Positions 1-10,703 of a DNA stretch of 64,000 bases are shown in pieces. A program made the position numbers and the translations under genes. The notes below the pieces were generated by a model. It made no database searches, was not told where the DNA came from, and saw only the letters and a program-made list of their open reading frames with translations. The stretch covers positions 1 through 64,000 of the forward strand of contig NZ_PYON01000004.1 of the NCBI RefSeq assembly GCF_003026355.1, given 5' to 3'. This DNA comes from Photobacterium kishitanii. Lineage in GTDB: Bacteria; Pseudomonadota; Gammaproteobacteria; Enterobacterales; Vibrionaceae. Within the stretch, counting starts at the first letter, position 1. Each line of letters begins with the position of its first letter.

Positions 1-963
1 TTAGATATCAGTATTGGAGTTATAATATTTTTATTGATATTTATTTCCTCACTGAACTCTATTGTTTCCTCTTATTTTAAAGCTGCTGGAGAAATAATCA
101 GAGGTGTGTATTTAGACTCTTTTCTGAACAGATTGGTTTTTACTTTTATTTTATGTGTTATATATTATTATTCTGAAATTAATATAGAAGATATCTTATT
201 ATTTAACTTAGTATCATATTTAGTTCCTTTTTTGTATTATATCTATCAATTGAGAAAACGATGTAATTTCAAGATAATTAAATATATCTCATTGAAAAAA
301 TCTAAACACTATTTATGGCTAGGGGCTATATTATCAGTAATTGGTATATCTCAAAGTTATTTGAAATTTATTGATATATTTTATATTGAGAGATTATTAT
401 CACCTAAATATATATCAATTTATACTATTGCTATGCGATTTAATTTAATGCTTTTTATGATTAATTCAGTTGTAATATCGATAGTAACACCTAAAATTTC
501 AGAATTGTATAAAAAAAACAAAATTCAAAATATAAATTTAGATTGCTCTGTTATGACATATTTTGTATTTAGTATAATCTCTTTTTCTTTATTAGGGTTC
601 TATTTTTTTGGTGATTTTCTTATATCTTTTTTTGGCTATGAAACGAGTGAAATATTTCATGTGACAATAGTGTTAATGATTTTCAGTGCTGTAAATATGC
701 TATTGGGAATATCAGGTGTAATATTATCAATTATAGGGCAGCATAAGTTTGTATTATATGTAATGCTTATTTTTGTTTTATTATCAACTTTATTATATCC
801 TGTTTTTATAAATAATTTCGGTTTTTATGGTGCGGTTTACTTAACTGGATTTATTAGTGTGTTTTGGAAAGCTATACTATCACTATATTTATATTATAAG
901 TTTAAAATACATTCTTTTTGTTCACCAATAACTTGTATTAGATATTTAAATGAAAAAAAATAA
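1..963 (+). CDS. O-antigen/polysaccharide flippase Wzx-like, 5'-truncated by window edge
   Basis: The frame is open from base 1, so the true start lies upstream; 320 codons are visible. The product is almost entirely hydrophobic with about eight predicted membrane helices separated by short Lys/Asn-rich loops, typical of the C-terminal two thirds of a Wzx/MATE-type polysaccharide flippase. Such proteins move undecaprenyl-PP-linked repeat units across the inner membrane. The next gene starts 14 bases before this stop, so they are co-transcribed. Base composition is extremely A+T-rich compared with the housekeeping genes, as usual for exchangeable O-antigen genes. The TTG at 34 is only the first start-like codon, not a likely initiator. 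Family call is by topology and context; low sequence conservation prevents naming a serotype. Confidence 0.75.
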   Translation, partial: LDISIGVIIFLLIFISSLNSIVSSYFKAAGEIIRGVYLDSFLNRLVFTFILCVIYYYSEINIEDILLFNLVSYLVPFLYYIYQLRKRCNFKIIKYISLKKSKHYLWLGAILSVIGISQSYLKFIDIFYIERLLSPKYISIYTIAMRFNLMLFMINSVVISIVTPKISELYKKNKIQNINLDCSVMTYFVFSIISFSLLGFYFFGDFLISFFGYETSEIFHVTIVLMIFSAVNMLLGISGVILSIIGQHKFVLYVMLIFVLLSTLLYPVFINNFGFYGAVYLTGFISVFWKAILSLYLYYKFKIHSFCSPITCIRYLNEKK

Positions 964-2137
964 ATTTAGCTTCGGTCTATTAATTGATCTTGTAATAGTA
1001 TTCTTATTTATCGAGCCAATAATAGTACTAGGTGTAAACTCACAAATTTTATCAGCATTATATTTTATAAGTGTTTATTTTTTAGTTAAAAGGAGGTTTT
1101 ATTTAGATGAAAAAATAATTATGTTTTCTTTCTTGGTTATTTTAATTTCATTTCTTGTTTTTATTTGGCATCAAAATATAAATTCATACGCAGTTGTACT
1201 TTTTAGAATGATAACTGCAGTTATTATTGCACATTATTTAGTCTTGAAATATAAAGGATATAATTCACTTATTATTGTTTCCTATTCTTCTCTTGTTCAT
1301 GTTGTTATTATACTTTTACAGATTCTTTTGCCTGGATTTAAAAATGTTTGGTTCATGGTTGTACAAAATACTTCTGCGATAAACTTAGGACAATATACGT
1401 TATCGGAAGTATTGATTAGAAGTAATGGAGCAAATGGTTTTCTTTATGCCGATAATGGGATTATTTTTTGTATATCAGCTGTAATATTAACATTTTTTAG
1501 CAATAAAAGTTCTATAGTTAATAAAATCGTACTTGTGTGTGGCGGTCTAATTTCAGGTAGAAGTAGTTTTATTGTTTTAATTCCTTTTGTTTATTTTGAG
1601 TTTTATAAGAAAAAAATAATATATAAATTTATTTTTTTAGTATCTATCTTTGTTTGTTTAGTTACTGCAATGTTTTACATGAGTCAATTTTTTCCTAATT
1701 ATTTTAAATGGATTTCTGAACCAATACTTAATTTTATTGATGGGAAATCATTGTCTCAATCATCAGATAGTACATTCCGTCGACATTTATTCTTTTTTTC
1801 AGATGTTTACCATAATATTATTGGATATGGTATTTTTAGTATGGATAATAGCCAGTATTTTTCAAAGGCATTATTTCCTAGTGATTCAGGATATATGAGG
1901 TTATTGACCTCTGGTGGTTTATTTCAACTTGGTGGATACATATGTAGTATTTTGTACCTTTATTTAATTACGTTGAAGAATACGATTACTACTAAGACAA
2001 AAAAGCTATTTATATTTTCATTGTTTTATTATTCTGTGGTTTTTTTATTCTCTTTAAAATCACAATTTATATATTCAAATTTCAATTTTTTAATGATATT
2101 TATTTTGTATCTATTATCTAGAATAAAAGGAAAATGA
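950..2137 (+). CDS. O-antigen polymerase Wzy-like membrane protein
   Basis: This 395-residue protein has about ten to twelve hydrophobic segments and a larger polar loop around residues 245-320. It also carries a Ser-Gly-Arg-Ser-Ser stretch near residue 200 of the kind seen in O-antigen polymerases and ligases. Placed directly after the flippase with a 14-bp overlap and directly before glycosyltransferases, it is best read as the Wzy polymerase that joins repeat units at the periplasmic face. Wzy proteins are recognised by topology and context more than by sequence, so an O-antigen-ligase-like or EpsG-like role is possible. It shares the very low G+C of its neighbours. Confidence 0.65.
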   Translation: MKKNKFSFGLLIDLVIVFLFIEPIIVLGVNSQILSALYFISVYFLVKRRFYLDEKIIMFSFLVILISFLVFIWHQNINSYAVVLFRMITAVIIAHYLVLKYKGYNSLIIVSYSSLVHVVIILLQILLPGFKNVWFMVVQNTSAINLGQYTLSEVLIRSNGANGFLYADNGIIFCISAVILTFFSNKSSIVNKIVLVCGGLISGRSSFIVLIPFVYFEFYKKKIIYKFIFLVSIFVCLVTAMFYMSQFFPNYFKWISEPILNFIDGKSLSQSSDSTFRRHLFFFSDVYHNIIGYGIFSMDNSQYFSKALFPSDSGYMRLLTSGGLFQLGGYICSILYLYLITLKNTITTKTKKLFIFSLFYYSVVFLFSLKSQFIYSNFNFLMIFILYLLSRIKGK

Positions 2138-2138
2138 T

Positions 2139-3206
2139 ATGAAAATTCTTCATATTGTTCCATCTTTGGGAATTGGCGGTGTCGAAAATGTTTGTATTGG
2201 TCTTTTAAATGAGCAGGCCAATAATTTAATATTAGATGTTAATGTTTTATCCCAAGGGAGTATGTTACTGGATGTTAATAGGATTAAATTAAATAACGCA
2301 ATTAATTATAATGTTATACCCAAGAAAAATAAGAAATGGTTTATAATTGATATGCTAAAATTATTTTTATTTATAAGAAGAAATAATTATGATGTAGTCC
2401 ATACTCATGGAATTAGTTTTTTTTATGCAGCGATTGCAATAATTTTCTTAAAAATAAAATTTATTCATACTATACATAATGAGCCAAGTAAAGAAACACA
2501 AGGCATCAGAAAATATATTAATAGCTTTTTATTTAGGTATAAAAAGGTTAAAACTGTTATTTTAGGACAGAAATTAGTAAATAGTTTTATAGATTACTAT
2601 GGATTTGAACCTGATATGATAATACCGAATGGTGTTTGTATTAATAGAGAATGTATAAATAGTAATTATGTAAGTCACAATAAAGAAGTTTTTTCTTTCA
2701 TATCTGTGGGGCGCTTCGATAAACAAAAGAATTTTAATCGATTATTGAAATCATTTAAGAAGCTACTAGATGATGGTTATAATACATCTTTATCTATTTA
2801 TTGTTCTGTCAATGAAAATGATATTGAATTTCAAAGGTTTAAGGAAGATATAAAAAATATTCCAGTATCATTATATGTCAATAGAGTTGATCTCAGTCAA
2901 GAATACCCTAGATATAATTGTTTTGTTCTCGCGTCTGATTATGAAGGGTTACCTTTGACCATTCTTGAGTCTATTGGTTATGGTATCCCTATTGTATCAA
3001 CAGATGTTGGTTGTATTTCTGATGTAGTAACAAAAGACATCGGATATATATGTAAACCAAATAGCATAGAATTATATAAGAGCATGAAAAGTATAATCGA
3101 TAATGTTGATAATTTTTCAAAAGATAATATTCGTGAGATATATGAAAAAGAATACTCTTTAAAAATAATGTCAGATAGGTATGTGGATAGTTATGGAACA
3201 GAATAG
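2139..3206 (+). CDS. Glycosyltransferase, GT4 family (GT-B fold)
   Basis: The 355-residue product starts with the Gly-rich donor-fold loop SLGIGGVENV (residues 9-18). It carries the C-terminal nucleotide-sugar motif EGLPLTILESIGYGIPIVST near residues 268-287, which contains the E-x7-E pattern of retaining GT4 enzymes. It should add one sugar of the repeat unit from a nucleotide-sugar donor at the cytoplasmic membrane face. It follows wzy by one base and its end overlaps the next transferase. Donor and linkage cannot be read from sequence. Strongly A+T-rich. Confidence 0.8.
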   Translation: MKILHIVPSLGIGGVENVCIGLLNEQANNLILDVNVLSQGSMLLDVNRIKLNNAINYNVIPKKNKKWFIIDMLKLFLFIRRNNYDVVHTHGISFFYAAIAIIFLKIKFIHTIHNEPSKETQGIRKYINSFLFRYKKVKTVILGQKLVNSFIDYYGFEPDMIIPNGVCINRECINSNYVSHNKEVFSFISVGRFDKQKNFNRLLKSFKKLLDDGYNTSLSIYCSVNENDIEFQRFKEDIKNIPVSLYVNRVDLSQEYPRYNCFVLASDYEGLPLTILESIGYGIPIVSTDVGCISDVVTKDIGYICKPNSIELYKSMKSIIDNVDNFSKDNIREIYEKEYSLKIMSDRYVDSYGTE

Positions 3207-4260
3207 AAAATATGTTATTTTTCGATCTTTACCTTTAGAACGTGATTCCAGAACAAAAAGATATAAAGATTATTTAGGTGATGTGGTTTTTAATTGCTGG
3301 GAAGATAATTACGTTGATAAACGTAATGGTATTGATAAAATAAAAATGGGAAGGAAAGATTTTAGGCTGTTTATTACTTACCCATTTTATTTATTTTATC
3401 TTTTTGTTTTTTCTGTTTTAAAATTAAATAAAAATACTCATGCTATCTGTATGGATATAGATACTTATATACCAATTAAAATAGGTTCACTATTTGGACG
3501 TTCGAAGGTTTATTTAGATATAGTTGATCCTATTAGCCAAACAAAATTTAGGCATGCTTATTTTAATGTTATTTTTGATTATATTGAGTATTTTATTCTT
3601 AAAAATAGTAATAATGTTATTCTTCCTGGTGAGTCAAGAGTTAAATATTATCATGACAAGATTAATGTTAATATAAGTTCCATTAATAGATATTATATTT
3701 GTGAAAATGTTCCTGTTCTTAGCAAAGATTACTGTAGATTTAAAAAGGAATTTAATATAGATAAAAAAGTTATTGGTTATTTTGGTTCTTTAGATTCAAC
3801 TCGAGGAATATTAGAGTTAATAAGTTATTTTAAAGATAAAAATGATTTTATTATTTATATAGCAGGGAGAGGAGAGCTAGAATCAGCTATAACAGATTTA
3901 TCAAATGAAAATGAGAATGTTTATTTTTATGGTTCATATGACTCAACGCAATTAGGTTTTTTATACTCAAATATTGATTTCTGTTGGGCTTTCTATTCTC
4001 CTGATGTTTTTCTACATAGATATGCATGCCCTAATAAATATTATGAACATTTAGCATTTAAAACGCCAATAATATTTAATGAAATAGTTCCAATGTCAAA
4101 TTTAGTAGAAGCTAATAATTCTGGGTTGATTATTTCTGATGTGATTAATGAAGATACCTTTAGAAAATTAGAAGATAAATTGAATTCATTCAATATTAAT
4201 GTTTCTGATTTTAGTTTATGGGAATCTAGCTATAGCAACTATTCTTTTTCTTTGAAATGA
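3193..4260 (+). CDS. Glycosyltransferase, GT-B fold (GT4-like)
   Basis: The product is about 355 residues and looks like a GT-B glycosyltransferase. The C-terminal half has a [11 protein letters not shown] segment near residue 195, where GT4 enzymes have the G-x-x-x-x-x-K/R-G donor loop. [17 protein letters not shown] segment near residue 285 replaces the usual E-x7-E helix. I chose ATG 3193 because AGGT at 3177-3180 is too close to the in-frame ATG at 3181; the longer start adds four residues. It overlaps the preceding transferase by 14 bases and ends 16 bases before rmlB. Sugar specificity is unknown. Very low G+C, in contrast to rmlB immediately downstream. Confidence 0.7.
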   Translation: MEQNRKYVIFRSLPLERDSRTKRYKDYLGDVVFNCWEDNYVDKRNGIDKIKMGRKDFRLFITYPFYLFYLFVFSVLKLNKNTHAICMDIDTYIPIKIGSLFGRSKVYLDIVDPISQTKFRHAYFNVIFDYIEYFILKNSNNVILPGESRVKYYHDKINVNISSINRYYICENVPVLSKDYCRFKKEFNIDKKVIGYFGSLDSTRGILELISYFKDKNDFIIYIAGRGELESAITDLSNENENVYFYGSYDSTQLGFLYSNIDFCWAFYSPDVFLHRYACPNKYYEHLAFKTPIIFNEIVPMSNLVEANNSGLIISDVINEDTFRKLEDKLNSFNINVSDFSLWESSYSNYSFSLK

Positions 4261-4276
4261 TATAGAGAAATATTAT

Positions 4277-5335
4277 ATGAAAATTCTAATTACAGGTGGT
4301 GCGGGTTTTATTGGTTCTGCTGTTGTTCGTCATATTATTAATAATACTCAAGATAGTATTATTAATGTCGATAAATTAACGTACGCTGGTAATCTTGAAT
4401 CGTTAACTGAAATTCATTCATCTGATCGTTATTGTTTTGAGCAAGTTGATATTTGTGATCGCGCTGAGTTAGATCGTGTTTTTGCTGAGCATCAACCAGA
4501 TGCAGTAATGCACTTGGCCGCTGAAAGTCATGTTGACCGTTCAATCGATGGCCCTGCGGCATTTATTGAAACCAATATCGTTGGCACTTATACCATCCTA
4601 GAAGCAACCCGCGCTTACTGGAATCAATTAGATGATACTCGTAAGACGGCATTTCGTTTCCACCATATTTCAACAGATGAAGTATATGGTGATTTGGAAG
4701 GTACCGATGACTTATTTACTGAAACAACATCGTATGAGCCATCTAGCCCGTATTCAGCATCAAAAGCATCAAGCGATCATTTAGTGCGAGCATGGCTACG
4801 TACTTACGGTTTACCAACTATTGTAACTAACTGTTCAAATAATTATGGTCCGTACCATTTCCCTGAAAAACTGATTCCGTTAATTATTCTCAATGCCTTA
4901 GATGGTAAAGCATTACCTGTTTACGGTGATGGCATGCAAATTCGAGATTGGCTATATGTTGAAGATCACGCCTCTGCGCTTTATACCGTTGTTACCAAAG
5001 GTGAGATAGGTGAAACCTATAATATTGGCGGCCATAATGAAAAAGCCAATATTGAAGTAGTAAAAACAATTTGTGAATTGCTTGAAGAGTTAGTGCCGAA
5101 TAAACCGCAAGGCGTAACAGAATACCAAAACTTAATTACTTACGTAACAGATCGCCCAGGGCATGATGTCCGTTATGCGATTGATGCTTCTAAAATTGCA
5201 CGTGAACTTGGCTGGAAACCTGCAGAAACGTTTGAATCAGGTATTCGTAAAACTGTTGAATGGTATTTAGCTAATCAAAAATGGTGGAGCCGAGTATTAG
5301 ATGGCTCATATAACCGTGAGCGTTTAGGTAACTAA
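4277..5335 (+). CDS. rmlB: dTDP-glucose 4,6-dehydratase
   Basis: Second step of dTDP-L-rhamnose synthesis: dTDP-glucose to dTDP-4-keto-6-deoxyglucose, NAD-dependent, cytoplasmic. The 352-residue length fits RmlB. The Rossmann motif GGAGFIGS is at residues 7-14, the STDEVYGD catalytic stretch near residue 131, and the Y-x3-K pair in [10 protein letters not shown] near residue 160. It starts an rmlB-A-D-C series on the same strand. Base composition rises abruptly from the A+T-rich transferase genes to near chromosomal average, so a recombination junction near 4260 is plausible. Confidence 0.97.
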   Translation: MKILITGGAGFIGSAVVRHIINNTQDSIINVDKLTYAGNLESLTEIHSSDRYCFEQVDICDRAELDRVFAEHQPDAVMHLAAESHVDRSIDGPAAFIETNIVGTYTILEATRAYWNQLDDTRKTAFRFHHISTDEVYGDLEGTDDLFTETTSYEPSSPYSASKASSDHLVRAWLRTYGLPTIVTNCSNNYGPYHFPEKLIPLIILNALDGKALPVYGDGMQIRDWLYVEDHASALYTVVTKGEIGETYNIGGHNEKANIEVVKTICELLEELVPNKPQGVTEYQNLITYVTDRPGHDVRYAIDASKIARELGWKPAETFESGIRKTVEWYLANQKWWSRVLDGSYNRERLGN

Positions 5336-5413
5336 TTTATCCACATCTTTCTTTTTTGATTTCGGGTTGAGTATTTATTTTCCAACCCGATATATAACCT
5401 CGGATTCTTATTT

Positions 5414-6292
5414 ATGAAAGGCATTATTTTAGCGGGTGGTTCAGGTACGCGTCTTTACCCTATTACGCGTGGTGTATCTAAACAGTTACTGCCTATTTAC
5501 GACAAGCCAATGATTTTTTACCCGTTATCTACATTAATGTTAGCGGGCATTAAAGATATTCTGATTATTACTACTCCAGAAGATAACCAAAGTTTTCAAC
5601 GTCTATTAGGTGATGGTAGCGACTTTGGTATTAATCTTGAGTATGCGATTCAACCTTCTCCGGATGGTTTAGCACAGGCATTTATTATTGGTGAAGAGTT
5701 TATTGGTGATGACAGTGTTTGTTTAGTACTTGGCGATAATATTTTTTATGGTCAATCATTTGGACAACAGCTGAATCATGCTAAAGAGTTAACATCACAA
5801 GGTGTTGCTACTGTTTTTGGTTATCAAGTACATGATCCAGAAAGATTTGGTGTGGTTGAATTTGATAACAATATGAAAGCTATTTCTATTGAAGAAAAAC
5901 CGCAACAACCGAAGTCAAATTATGCAGTAACAGGGTTATATTTCTATGACAATCGTGTTGTTGAAATGGCAAAACAAGTTAAACCGTCACACCGTGGTGA
6001 GCTTGAAATTACCACGCTTAATGAAATGTACTTAAATGATGGTTCATTGAATGTCGAGCTATTAGGTCGTGGTTTTGCATGGCTTGATACGGGGACTCAT
6101 GAGAGCTTGCAACAGGCAGCATCATTTGTTGAAACCGTACAAAATATTCAAGGCTTAAAAGTTGCTTGCTTAGAAGAAATTTCATGGCGTAATGATTGGT
6201 TAACGACAGAACAAGTACAATTGTTGGCTGAACCGATGATGAAAAATGAATACGGTCAGTATTTAATGCGCATTGTTTCTGAAAATAAATAA
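5414..6292 (+). CDS. rmlA: Glucose-1-phosphate thymidylyltransferase
   Basis: First step of the dTDP-rhamnose pathway: glucose-1-phosphate plus dTTP to dTDP-glucose. The 292-residue protein has the nucleotidyltransferase signature [11 protein letters not shown] at residues 8-18 followed by [18 protein letters not shown], plus the LGDNIFYG metal-binding stretch near residue 110, all diagnostic of RmlA. It follows rmlB after 78 bp and precedes rmlD by 16 bp. Feedback inhibition by dTDP-rhamnose is known for the family. Confidence 0.97.
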   Translation: MKGIILAGGSGTRLYPITRGVSKQLLPIYDKPMIFYPLSTLMLAGIKDILIITTPEDNQSFQRLLGDGSDFGINLEYAIQPSPDGLAQAFIIGEEFIGDDSVCLVLGDNIFYGQSFGQQLNHAKELTSQGVATVFGYQVHDPERFGVVEFDNNMKAISIEEKPQQPKSNYAVTGLYFYDNRVVEMAKQVKPSHRGELEITTLNEMYLNDGSLNVELLGRGFAWLDTGTHESLQQAASFVETVQNIQGLKVACLEEISWRNDWLTTEQVQLLAEPMMKNEYGQYLMRIVSENK

Positions 6293-6308
6293 TAAGTGAA
6301 TAAACATT

Positions 6309-7199
6309 GTGAAAGTATTAATTACAGGTAGCAGTGGTCAAGTAGGTAGCTGTTTAGTAAAACAGCTACAATCTTGTCCTGAGATTGAATTTTTAGCGGT
6401 TGATAGAAATGAACTTGATATTACTTCTGAACAAGAAGTAATAAATACCGTTAATGATTTTATGCCAAATATTATTATTAACGCGGCAGCCCATACAGCA
6501 GTAGATAAAGCAGAAGATGAAGTTAAATTATCTTATGCTATAAATCGAGATGGCCCTTTATATTTAGCCCAAGCCGCCGAGCGAGTTAGCGCTGTAATAT
6601 TACATATATCGACAGATTATGTTTTTGCGGGTGATAAAGAGGGCTTATACAGCGAATTTGATACTGTTAACCCGCAAGGTGTGTATGGTGAAAGTAAATT
6701 AGCGGGTGAAAAAGCCGTTATCAATGCTTGCTCTCGCCACATTATTTTACGAACTGCTTGGGTTTTTGGTGAAGACGGTAATAACTTTGTAAAAACCATG
6801 CTTCGTTTAGCACAGCAAAGAGATTCATTAGGCATTGTTGCTGACCAGTTTGGTGGGCCAACTTATGCGGGGGATATTGCCGCGGCATTAATTAAAATAG
6901 CCAAAGCTATCACTAATTTAAAAAATGAATTTAATAATGATAATTATGGTATTTATCATTTCTCTGGTATGCCACATGTAAATTGGTGCGAATTCGCTCA
7001 AGTTATCTTTGATAAAGCAATGGAACAAAAGGTTTTAGTAAAATCTCCTGACGTAAAGAGGATTAAAACTGAACAATATCCTACGCCTGCGAAACGTCCA
7101 GCCAATTCAAAATTGAATACAAAAAAAATAACAACAGTATTTAATATTCCAGCAAGTGATTGGCAATCAGCATTAAATCATCTAAGTGATTATGCTTAA
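6309..7199 (+). CDS. rmlD: dTDP-4-dehydrorhamnose reductase
   Basis: Last step of the pathway: NAD(P)H reduction of dTDP-4-keto-L-rhamnose to dTDP-L-rhamnose. The protein has 296 residues. GSSGQVGS at residues 7-14 is the Rossmann loop, ISTDYVF near residue 100 and YGESKLAGEK near residue 127 carry the catalytic Thr/Tyr/Lys of the SDR fold. The start is GTG. It is more A+T-rich toward its 3' end than rmlB and rmlA. Confidence 0.95.
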   Translation: MKVLITGSSGQVGSCLVKQLQSCPEIEFLAVDRNELDITSEQEVINTVNDFMPNIIINAAAHTAVDKAEDEVKLSYAINRDGPLYLAQAAERVSAVILHISTDYVFAGDKEGLYSEFDTVNPQGVYGESKLAGEKAVINACSRHIILRTAWVFGEDGNNFVKTMLRLAQQRDSLGIVADQFGGPTYAGDIAAALIKIAKAITNLKNEFNNDNYGIYHFSGMPHVNWCEFAQVIFDKAMEQKVLVKSPDVKRIKTEQYPTPAKRPANSKLNTKKITTVFNIPASDWQSALNHLSDYA

Positions 7200-7219
7200 T
7201 ACTGAATTAGAGAAAAATA

Positions 7220-7765
7220 ATGAACGTTATAGACACAGAAATTCCTGATGTGAAAATTATTGAACCAACAGTATTTGGTGATGAACGTGGTTTCTTTATG
7301 GAAACTTGGAATCATAATAAATTTGAAGAATTAGTTACTGGTAAGCCTACTCAATTTGTACAAGATAATCATTCCAAATCCAAAAAAGGTATTCTTCGTG
7401 GTCTACATTACCAAACTGAAAATACGCAAGGTAAATTAGTACGTGTAGTGTCTGGTGAAGTATTCGATGTTGCTGTAGATATTCGAAAGGATTCTCCAAC
7501 ATTTGGTAAATGGGTCGGTGTTTATCTTTCTGCTGAAAATAAACGTCAGTTATGGGTACCTGAAGGTTTTGCTCATGGTTTCTATGTGACCAGTGATGAA
7601 GCTGAGTTTGTTTATAAATGTACAGATTATTATAACCCAAAAGCAGAAAACTCTATTTTATGGAGCGATTCAGATATTGGAATTGAATGGCCATTAATTG
7701 ATATGCCAGTATTATCTGATAAAGATGTAAAGGGTGCTAAATTCAAAAAAATAAAAGGATTGTAA
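7220..7765 (+). CDS. rmlC: dTDP-4-dehydrorhamnose 3,5-epimerase
   Basis: Third step: double epimerisation of dTDP-4-keto-6-deoxyglucose at C3 and C5. The 181-residue length matches RmlC. The cupin core includes FGDERGFFMETWN near residue 20, the catalytic-His segment ILRGLHYQ near residue 60, and the WVPEGFAHGFYV stretch near residue 115. It closes the rml set 20 bp after rmlD. A 122-bp A+T-rich gap separates it from the GT2 gene. Confidence 0.96.
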   Translation: MNVIDTEIPDVKIIEPTVFGDERGFFMETWNHNKFEELVTGKPTQFVQDNHSKSKKGILRGLHYQTENTQGKLVRVVSGEVFDVAVDIRKDSPTFGKWVGVYLSAENKRQLWVPEGFAHGFYVTSDEAEFVYKCTDYYNPKAENSILWSDSDIGIEWPLIDMPVLSDKDVKGAKFKKIKGL

Positions 7766-7887
7766 TAGTAATAACATCTTTACTCATTAAAAATTAACTT
7801 TTAGAAGTGTTTTATTCCCTTTATTCCTATATTTGTTAAATAAATCCTTGCAAAATAATCTTTCTACATGAACTTATTGGTATAGTT

Positions 7888-8670
7888 ATGGATGTATATA
7901 TTTCAGTTGTTTCTCATGGACACGATAAAATAATAAATAAATTGGGTTGCCTTAAGTCATTATCTGATGATTTTAATATTATAATAAAAAGTAATAAGCA
8001 AGGTGATGACTTCAAAGAATTAAATTTATGTAATAATGTTCATTGGATTGATAGTGATTACGGGCTTGGGTTTGGTCATAATAATAACTATGTTTTTTCA
8101 TATTGTATCAATAACTTAAATATGAAAGACGATGATTTGTTTATTGTATTTAATCCAGATGTCTTAATGGATAGTAATTTTATTTATGAATTAGTGTCTT
8201 TAATGAAAACAAATAAAACACATATGAGCTGTATTAATCTTTTTAGGGATAAAGATCATACTATTTATGATTGTTCATTAAGAGATTTCCCAAAACTCCA
8301 TCAATTTATAAGATCTTTTTTAGGGTTTGGTAATACAGCGATTATAGACAAGAGTACTATTAGTGATACAACGACTGTTGACTGGGCTGCTGGTTCGTTT
8401 TTAGCATTTCTAGTGCAAAGGTATAAAAGTCTAGAAGGCTTTGATGAGAGATATTTTATGTATTGTGAAGACATAGATATTTGCTATCGAAGTAATAAAC
8501 AAGGATACCCTGTCGTCTATTACCCTCAAATAAAAGCATTACACTATGCAAAGCATGAAAATAGAAAGTTCTTTTCTAAACATTTATATTGGCATATAAG
8601 TAGTGTGTTTAGATTTTTACTTACTAAAAAAGGTTTAACTACTTCCTCCTCTAGTTTGATAGATAGATAA
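7888..8670 (+). CDS. GT2 glycosyltransferase, WbbL-like rhamnosyltransferase
   Basis: The 260-residue protein has the layout of rhamnosyltransferases of the WbbL/RfbF group: [12 protein letters not shown] near residue 60, the FNPDV donor/metal motif near residue 90, WAAGSFLAF near residue 165 and the [12 protein letters not shown] acceptor-side motif near residue 190. Together with rmlABDC and a WecA gene, the simplest reading is transfer of L-rhamnose from dTDP-rhamnose, possibly onto GlcNAc-PP-undecaprenol. The gene is strongly A+T-rich, unlike galU, whose ATG overlaps its stop by one base. Donor assignment is inferred from motifs and neighbours. Confidence 0.75.
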   Translation: MDVYISVVSHGHDKIINKLGCLKSLSDDFNIIIKSNKQGDDFKELNLCNNVHWIDSDYGLGFGHNNNYVFSYCINNLNMKDDDLFIVFNPDVLMDSNFIYELVSLMKTNKTHMSCINLFRDKDHTIYDCSLRDFPKLHQFIRSFLGFGNTAIIDKSTISDTTTVDWAAGSFLAFLVQRYKSLEGFDERYFMYCEDIDICYRSNKQGYPVVYYPQIKALHYAKHENRKFFSKHLYWHISSVFRFLLTKKGLTTSSSSLIDR

Positions 8671-9584
8671 TGAATAACAAAATAAAAAAAGCAGTTATCC
8701 CCGTAGCTGGTCTTGGCACGCGTATGTTACCTGCAACAAAAGCTATTCCAAAAGAAATGCTACCAATCGTTGATAAACCTTTAATTCAATATATCGTTAA
8801 TGAGTGTGTGAATGCGGGTATTAAAGAAATTGTGTTGGTGACCCATTCTTCTAAAAACGCCATTGAAAATCACTTTGATACCTCGTTTGAATTAGAAGCA
8901 ACCTTAGAAGCGCGTGTTAAACGTCAGTTGTTAGATGAAGTGAAAGCGATTTGTCCGAAAGACGTGACGATTATGCATGTGCGTCAAGGCCAAGCGAAAG
9001 GGTTAGGTCATGCAGTGTTGTGTGCGAAACCACTCGTTGGTGATGAGCCGTTTGTAGTTGTGTTACCCGACGTGATTCTAGATGAATACACCGCAGATCA
9101 ACGTACAGAAAACCTAGCTGCAATGATTGCACGTTTTGAGCAAACAGGGGCTAGCCAAATTATGGTTGAGCCGGTGCCAATGAGTGATGTATCTAAGTAT
9201 GGTGTAGTTGATTGCAACGGTACTGAGCTTAAAGCAGGTGAGTCTTGCCCAATGATACGTATGGTTGAAAAGCCTGCGGTTGAGGATGCACCATCAAACC
9301 TTGCAGTGGTCGGTCGTTATGTTTTATCTCATAACATTTGGGATAAGCTAGCGATGACACCACCAGGAGCGGGTGATGAGATCCAACTGACTGATGCAAT
9401 TGATATGCTAATGCAAGATGAAACTGTAGAAGCATTTCATATGAGTGGTCAATCTCATGACTGTGGTGACAAGTTAGGTTATGCTAAAGCTTTTGTTGTC
9501 TATGCAATGCGCGATAAGGTATTAGGTGAAGCTTTCTCTACTTATATTAAATCATTGAATGAAGCATCGTTTGCTGATTCTTAG
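8670..9584 (+). CDS. galU: UTP-glucose-1-phosphate uridylyltransferase
   Basis: Makes UDP-glucose from UTP and glucose-1-phosphate, a precursor for LPS core, capsule and other glycans. The 304-residue product carries [19 protein letters not shown] near residue 14, the VLPDVILDE metal-binding stretch near residue 130 and the MVEKP motif near residue 195, diagnostic of bacterial GalU. The start ATG overlaps the preceding glycosyltransferase stop (TAATG), implying translational coupling. Composition returns to chromosomal average, so galU probably marks the inner edge of the variable block. Confidence 0.96.
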   Translation: MNNKIKKAVIPVAGLGTRMLPATKAIPKEMLPIVDKPLIQYIVNECVNAGIKEIVLVTHSSKNAIENHFDTSFELEATLEARVKRQLLDEVKAICPKDVTIMHVRQGQAKGLGHAVLCAKPLVGDEPFVVVLPDVILDEYTADQRTENLAAMIARFEQTGASQIMVEPVPMSDVSKYGVVDCNGTELKAGESCPMIRMVEKPAVEDAPSNLAVVGRYVLSHNIWDKLAMTPPGAGDEIQLTDAIDMLMQDETVEAFHMSGQSHDCGDKLGYAKAFVVYAMRDKVLGEAFSTYIKSLNEASFADS

Positions 9585-9742
9585 ATTTAATGCCATTTGC
9601 CGATAAAGCTAACGCCTGAGTTTATATTTTCTTAAATAAAAGTCAGTATTGAACCGTTTACAGAAATGGGGAGATTCTGGCTTTTTGTGTTTTAATGGTT
9701 TATAAAACTATTTACGTTTATCAAGCGCTATCTGGCATCATA

Positions 9743-9763
9743 AGCCTACTGAAATAGTAGGCT
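9743..9763 (+). terminator. Stem-loop downstream of galU, possible terminator
   Basis: A perfect 8-bp inverted repeat, AGCCTACT/AGTAGGCT, with a 5-base loop lies 158 bp after galU. A T-rich run (GGTTTTTTC) begins about nine bases later, so it is not a canonical intrinsic terminator. It also faces the convergent gene that ends at 9790. Confidence 0.4.
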
Positions 9764-9789
9764 GTAAATGGTTTTTTCTTTATTACTAT

Positions 9790-10065
9790 TTATTGAGATA
9801 GTAGTTGAAAACTATCTTTGTGATAGCATGTTGCGAAGGTCTGATAGCCGTATTGTTGATTCTCGTCATACTCTTTAACCATCGCTTGAATTTCACCAGC
9901 TGTTCTTAATTCAGGCGCTGCATCACTACTTTCATAGTTCCATTTTATAACAATATCAGTTTCTGGTGACATATTGAGAACTTCATTCCATGTGTACTCA
10001 ATAAATTTTATTTCGTTTTGTTTTTTGTTATTTAGCATTGATAGTAAATATTTAATAGGTTTCAT
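9790..10065 (-). CDS. Hypothetical protein, 91 aa
   Basis: I do not recognise this family. The frame encodes 91 residues starting at an ATG, with a basic N-terminus, a central acidic part and several aromatic residues (Trp, Tyr, Phe) in the C-terminal third. No signal peptide, membrane helix or metal motif is visible. Upstream sequence lacks a strong Shine-Dalgarno. It lies alone on the minus strand, convergent with galU, at the edge of a gene-poor region. Base use resembles coding sequence, and the length without stops is modestly supportive. It may be a real small gene or a leftover of an older polysaccharide or mobile locus. Confidence 0.5.
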   Translation of the reverse strand: MKPIKYLLSMLNNKKQNEIKFIEYTWNEVLNMSPETDIVIKWNYESSDAAPELRTAGEIQAMVKEYDENQQYGYQTFATCYHKDSFQLLSQ

Positions 10066-10289
10066 AAATGTTGTCTTTTGTTATCAAGCAATAAAGTAAG
10101 GTATCAATACATCAACCAGCTAATATAATGAAAACTTATATTTTAGCAGCATATATTCGTCAATGTAAATCATCATATTTTTAGATGTTGATCAAAATAA
10201 TTATCCTTACGAATAATAATTAAAGATTTTTTTGGCATATTTTGAACTTCATAAGTTCTTGGTTGCATATTAATACTTGTAGGGGGTGG

Positions 10290-10500
10290 GAATGAGGCTT
10301 CGAGGAGCTTGGTTATGCCAAAATAAGGTATGAGTGACAAAGTATTAGGCAAGAGTTAATAACAAGGACTCTACAGCACACGGACAGTAGATTTCCTATC
10401 TTGCTCGTAACCTCGCAGTAGGGAATGACGAGGTTTAGCTTTTCCTAGTTCCTAAAATCTAGCCCTCGCTAACTAACTCCTCGTTCCCTTTTTGACTCAT
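10290..10500 (-). repeat. Dispersed intergenic repeat, copy C (inverted, diverged)
   Basis: Bases 10363-10428, read on the minus strand, align over about 65 bp with the core of repeat A (19659-19721). Shared blocks include CATTCCCTAC, GCGAGG, GATAGG, AATCTACT and TGTAGAGTC. The flanks are rich in CCTCG/CGAGG motifs like the ends of the other copies, but the ends are degenerate, so limits are approximate. Confidence 0.7.
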
Positions 10501-10703
10501 AAGATAATCATTAAAGCAGTAAGTATAAAAATAATTTATATTAAATCTTTATTTTTGCTGAAATATGTTCTAGGTGTATGTTTTCCATCTTAAGCATGCT
10601 CTATGTGAATTATTTTTATGGATTGCAATTGATATTCTACATATACTCAATAAACAGAGCAGGGGGCTGCTCAGAATATTTATATATTTAAGAGTGAAGT
10701 AGT

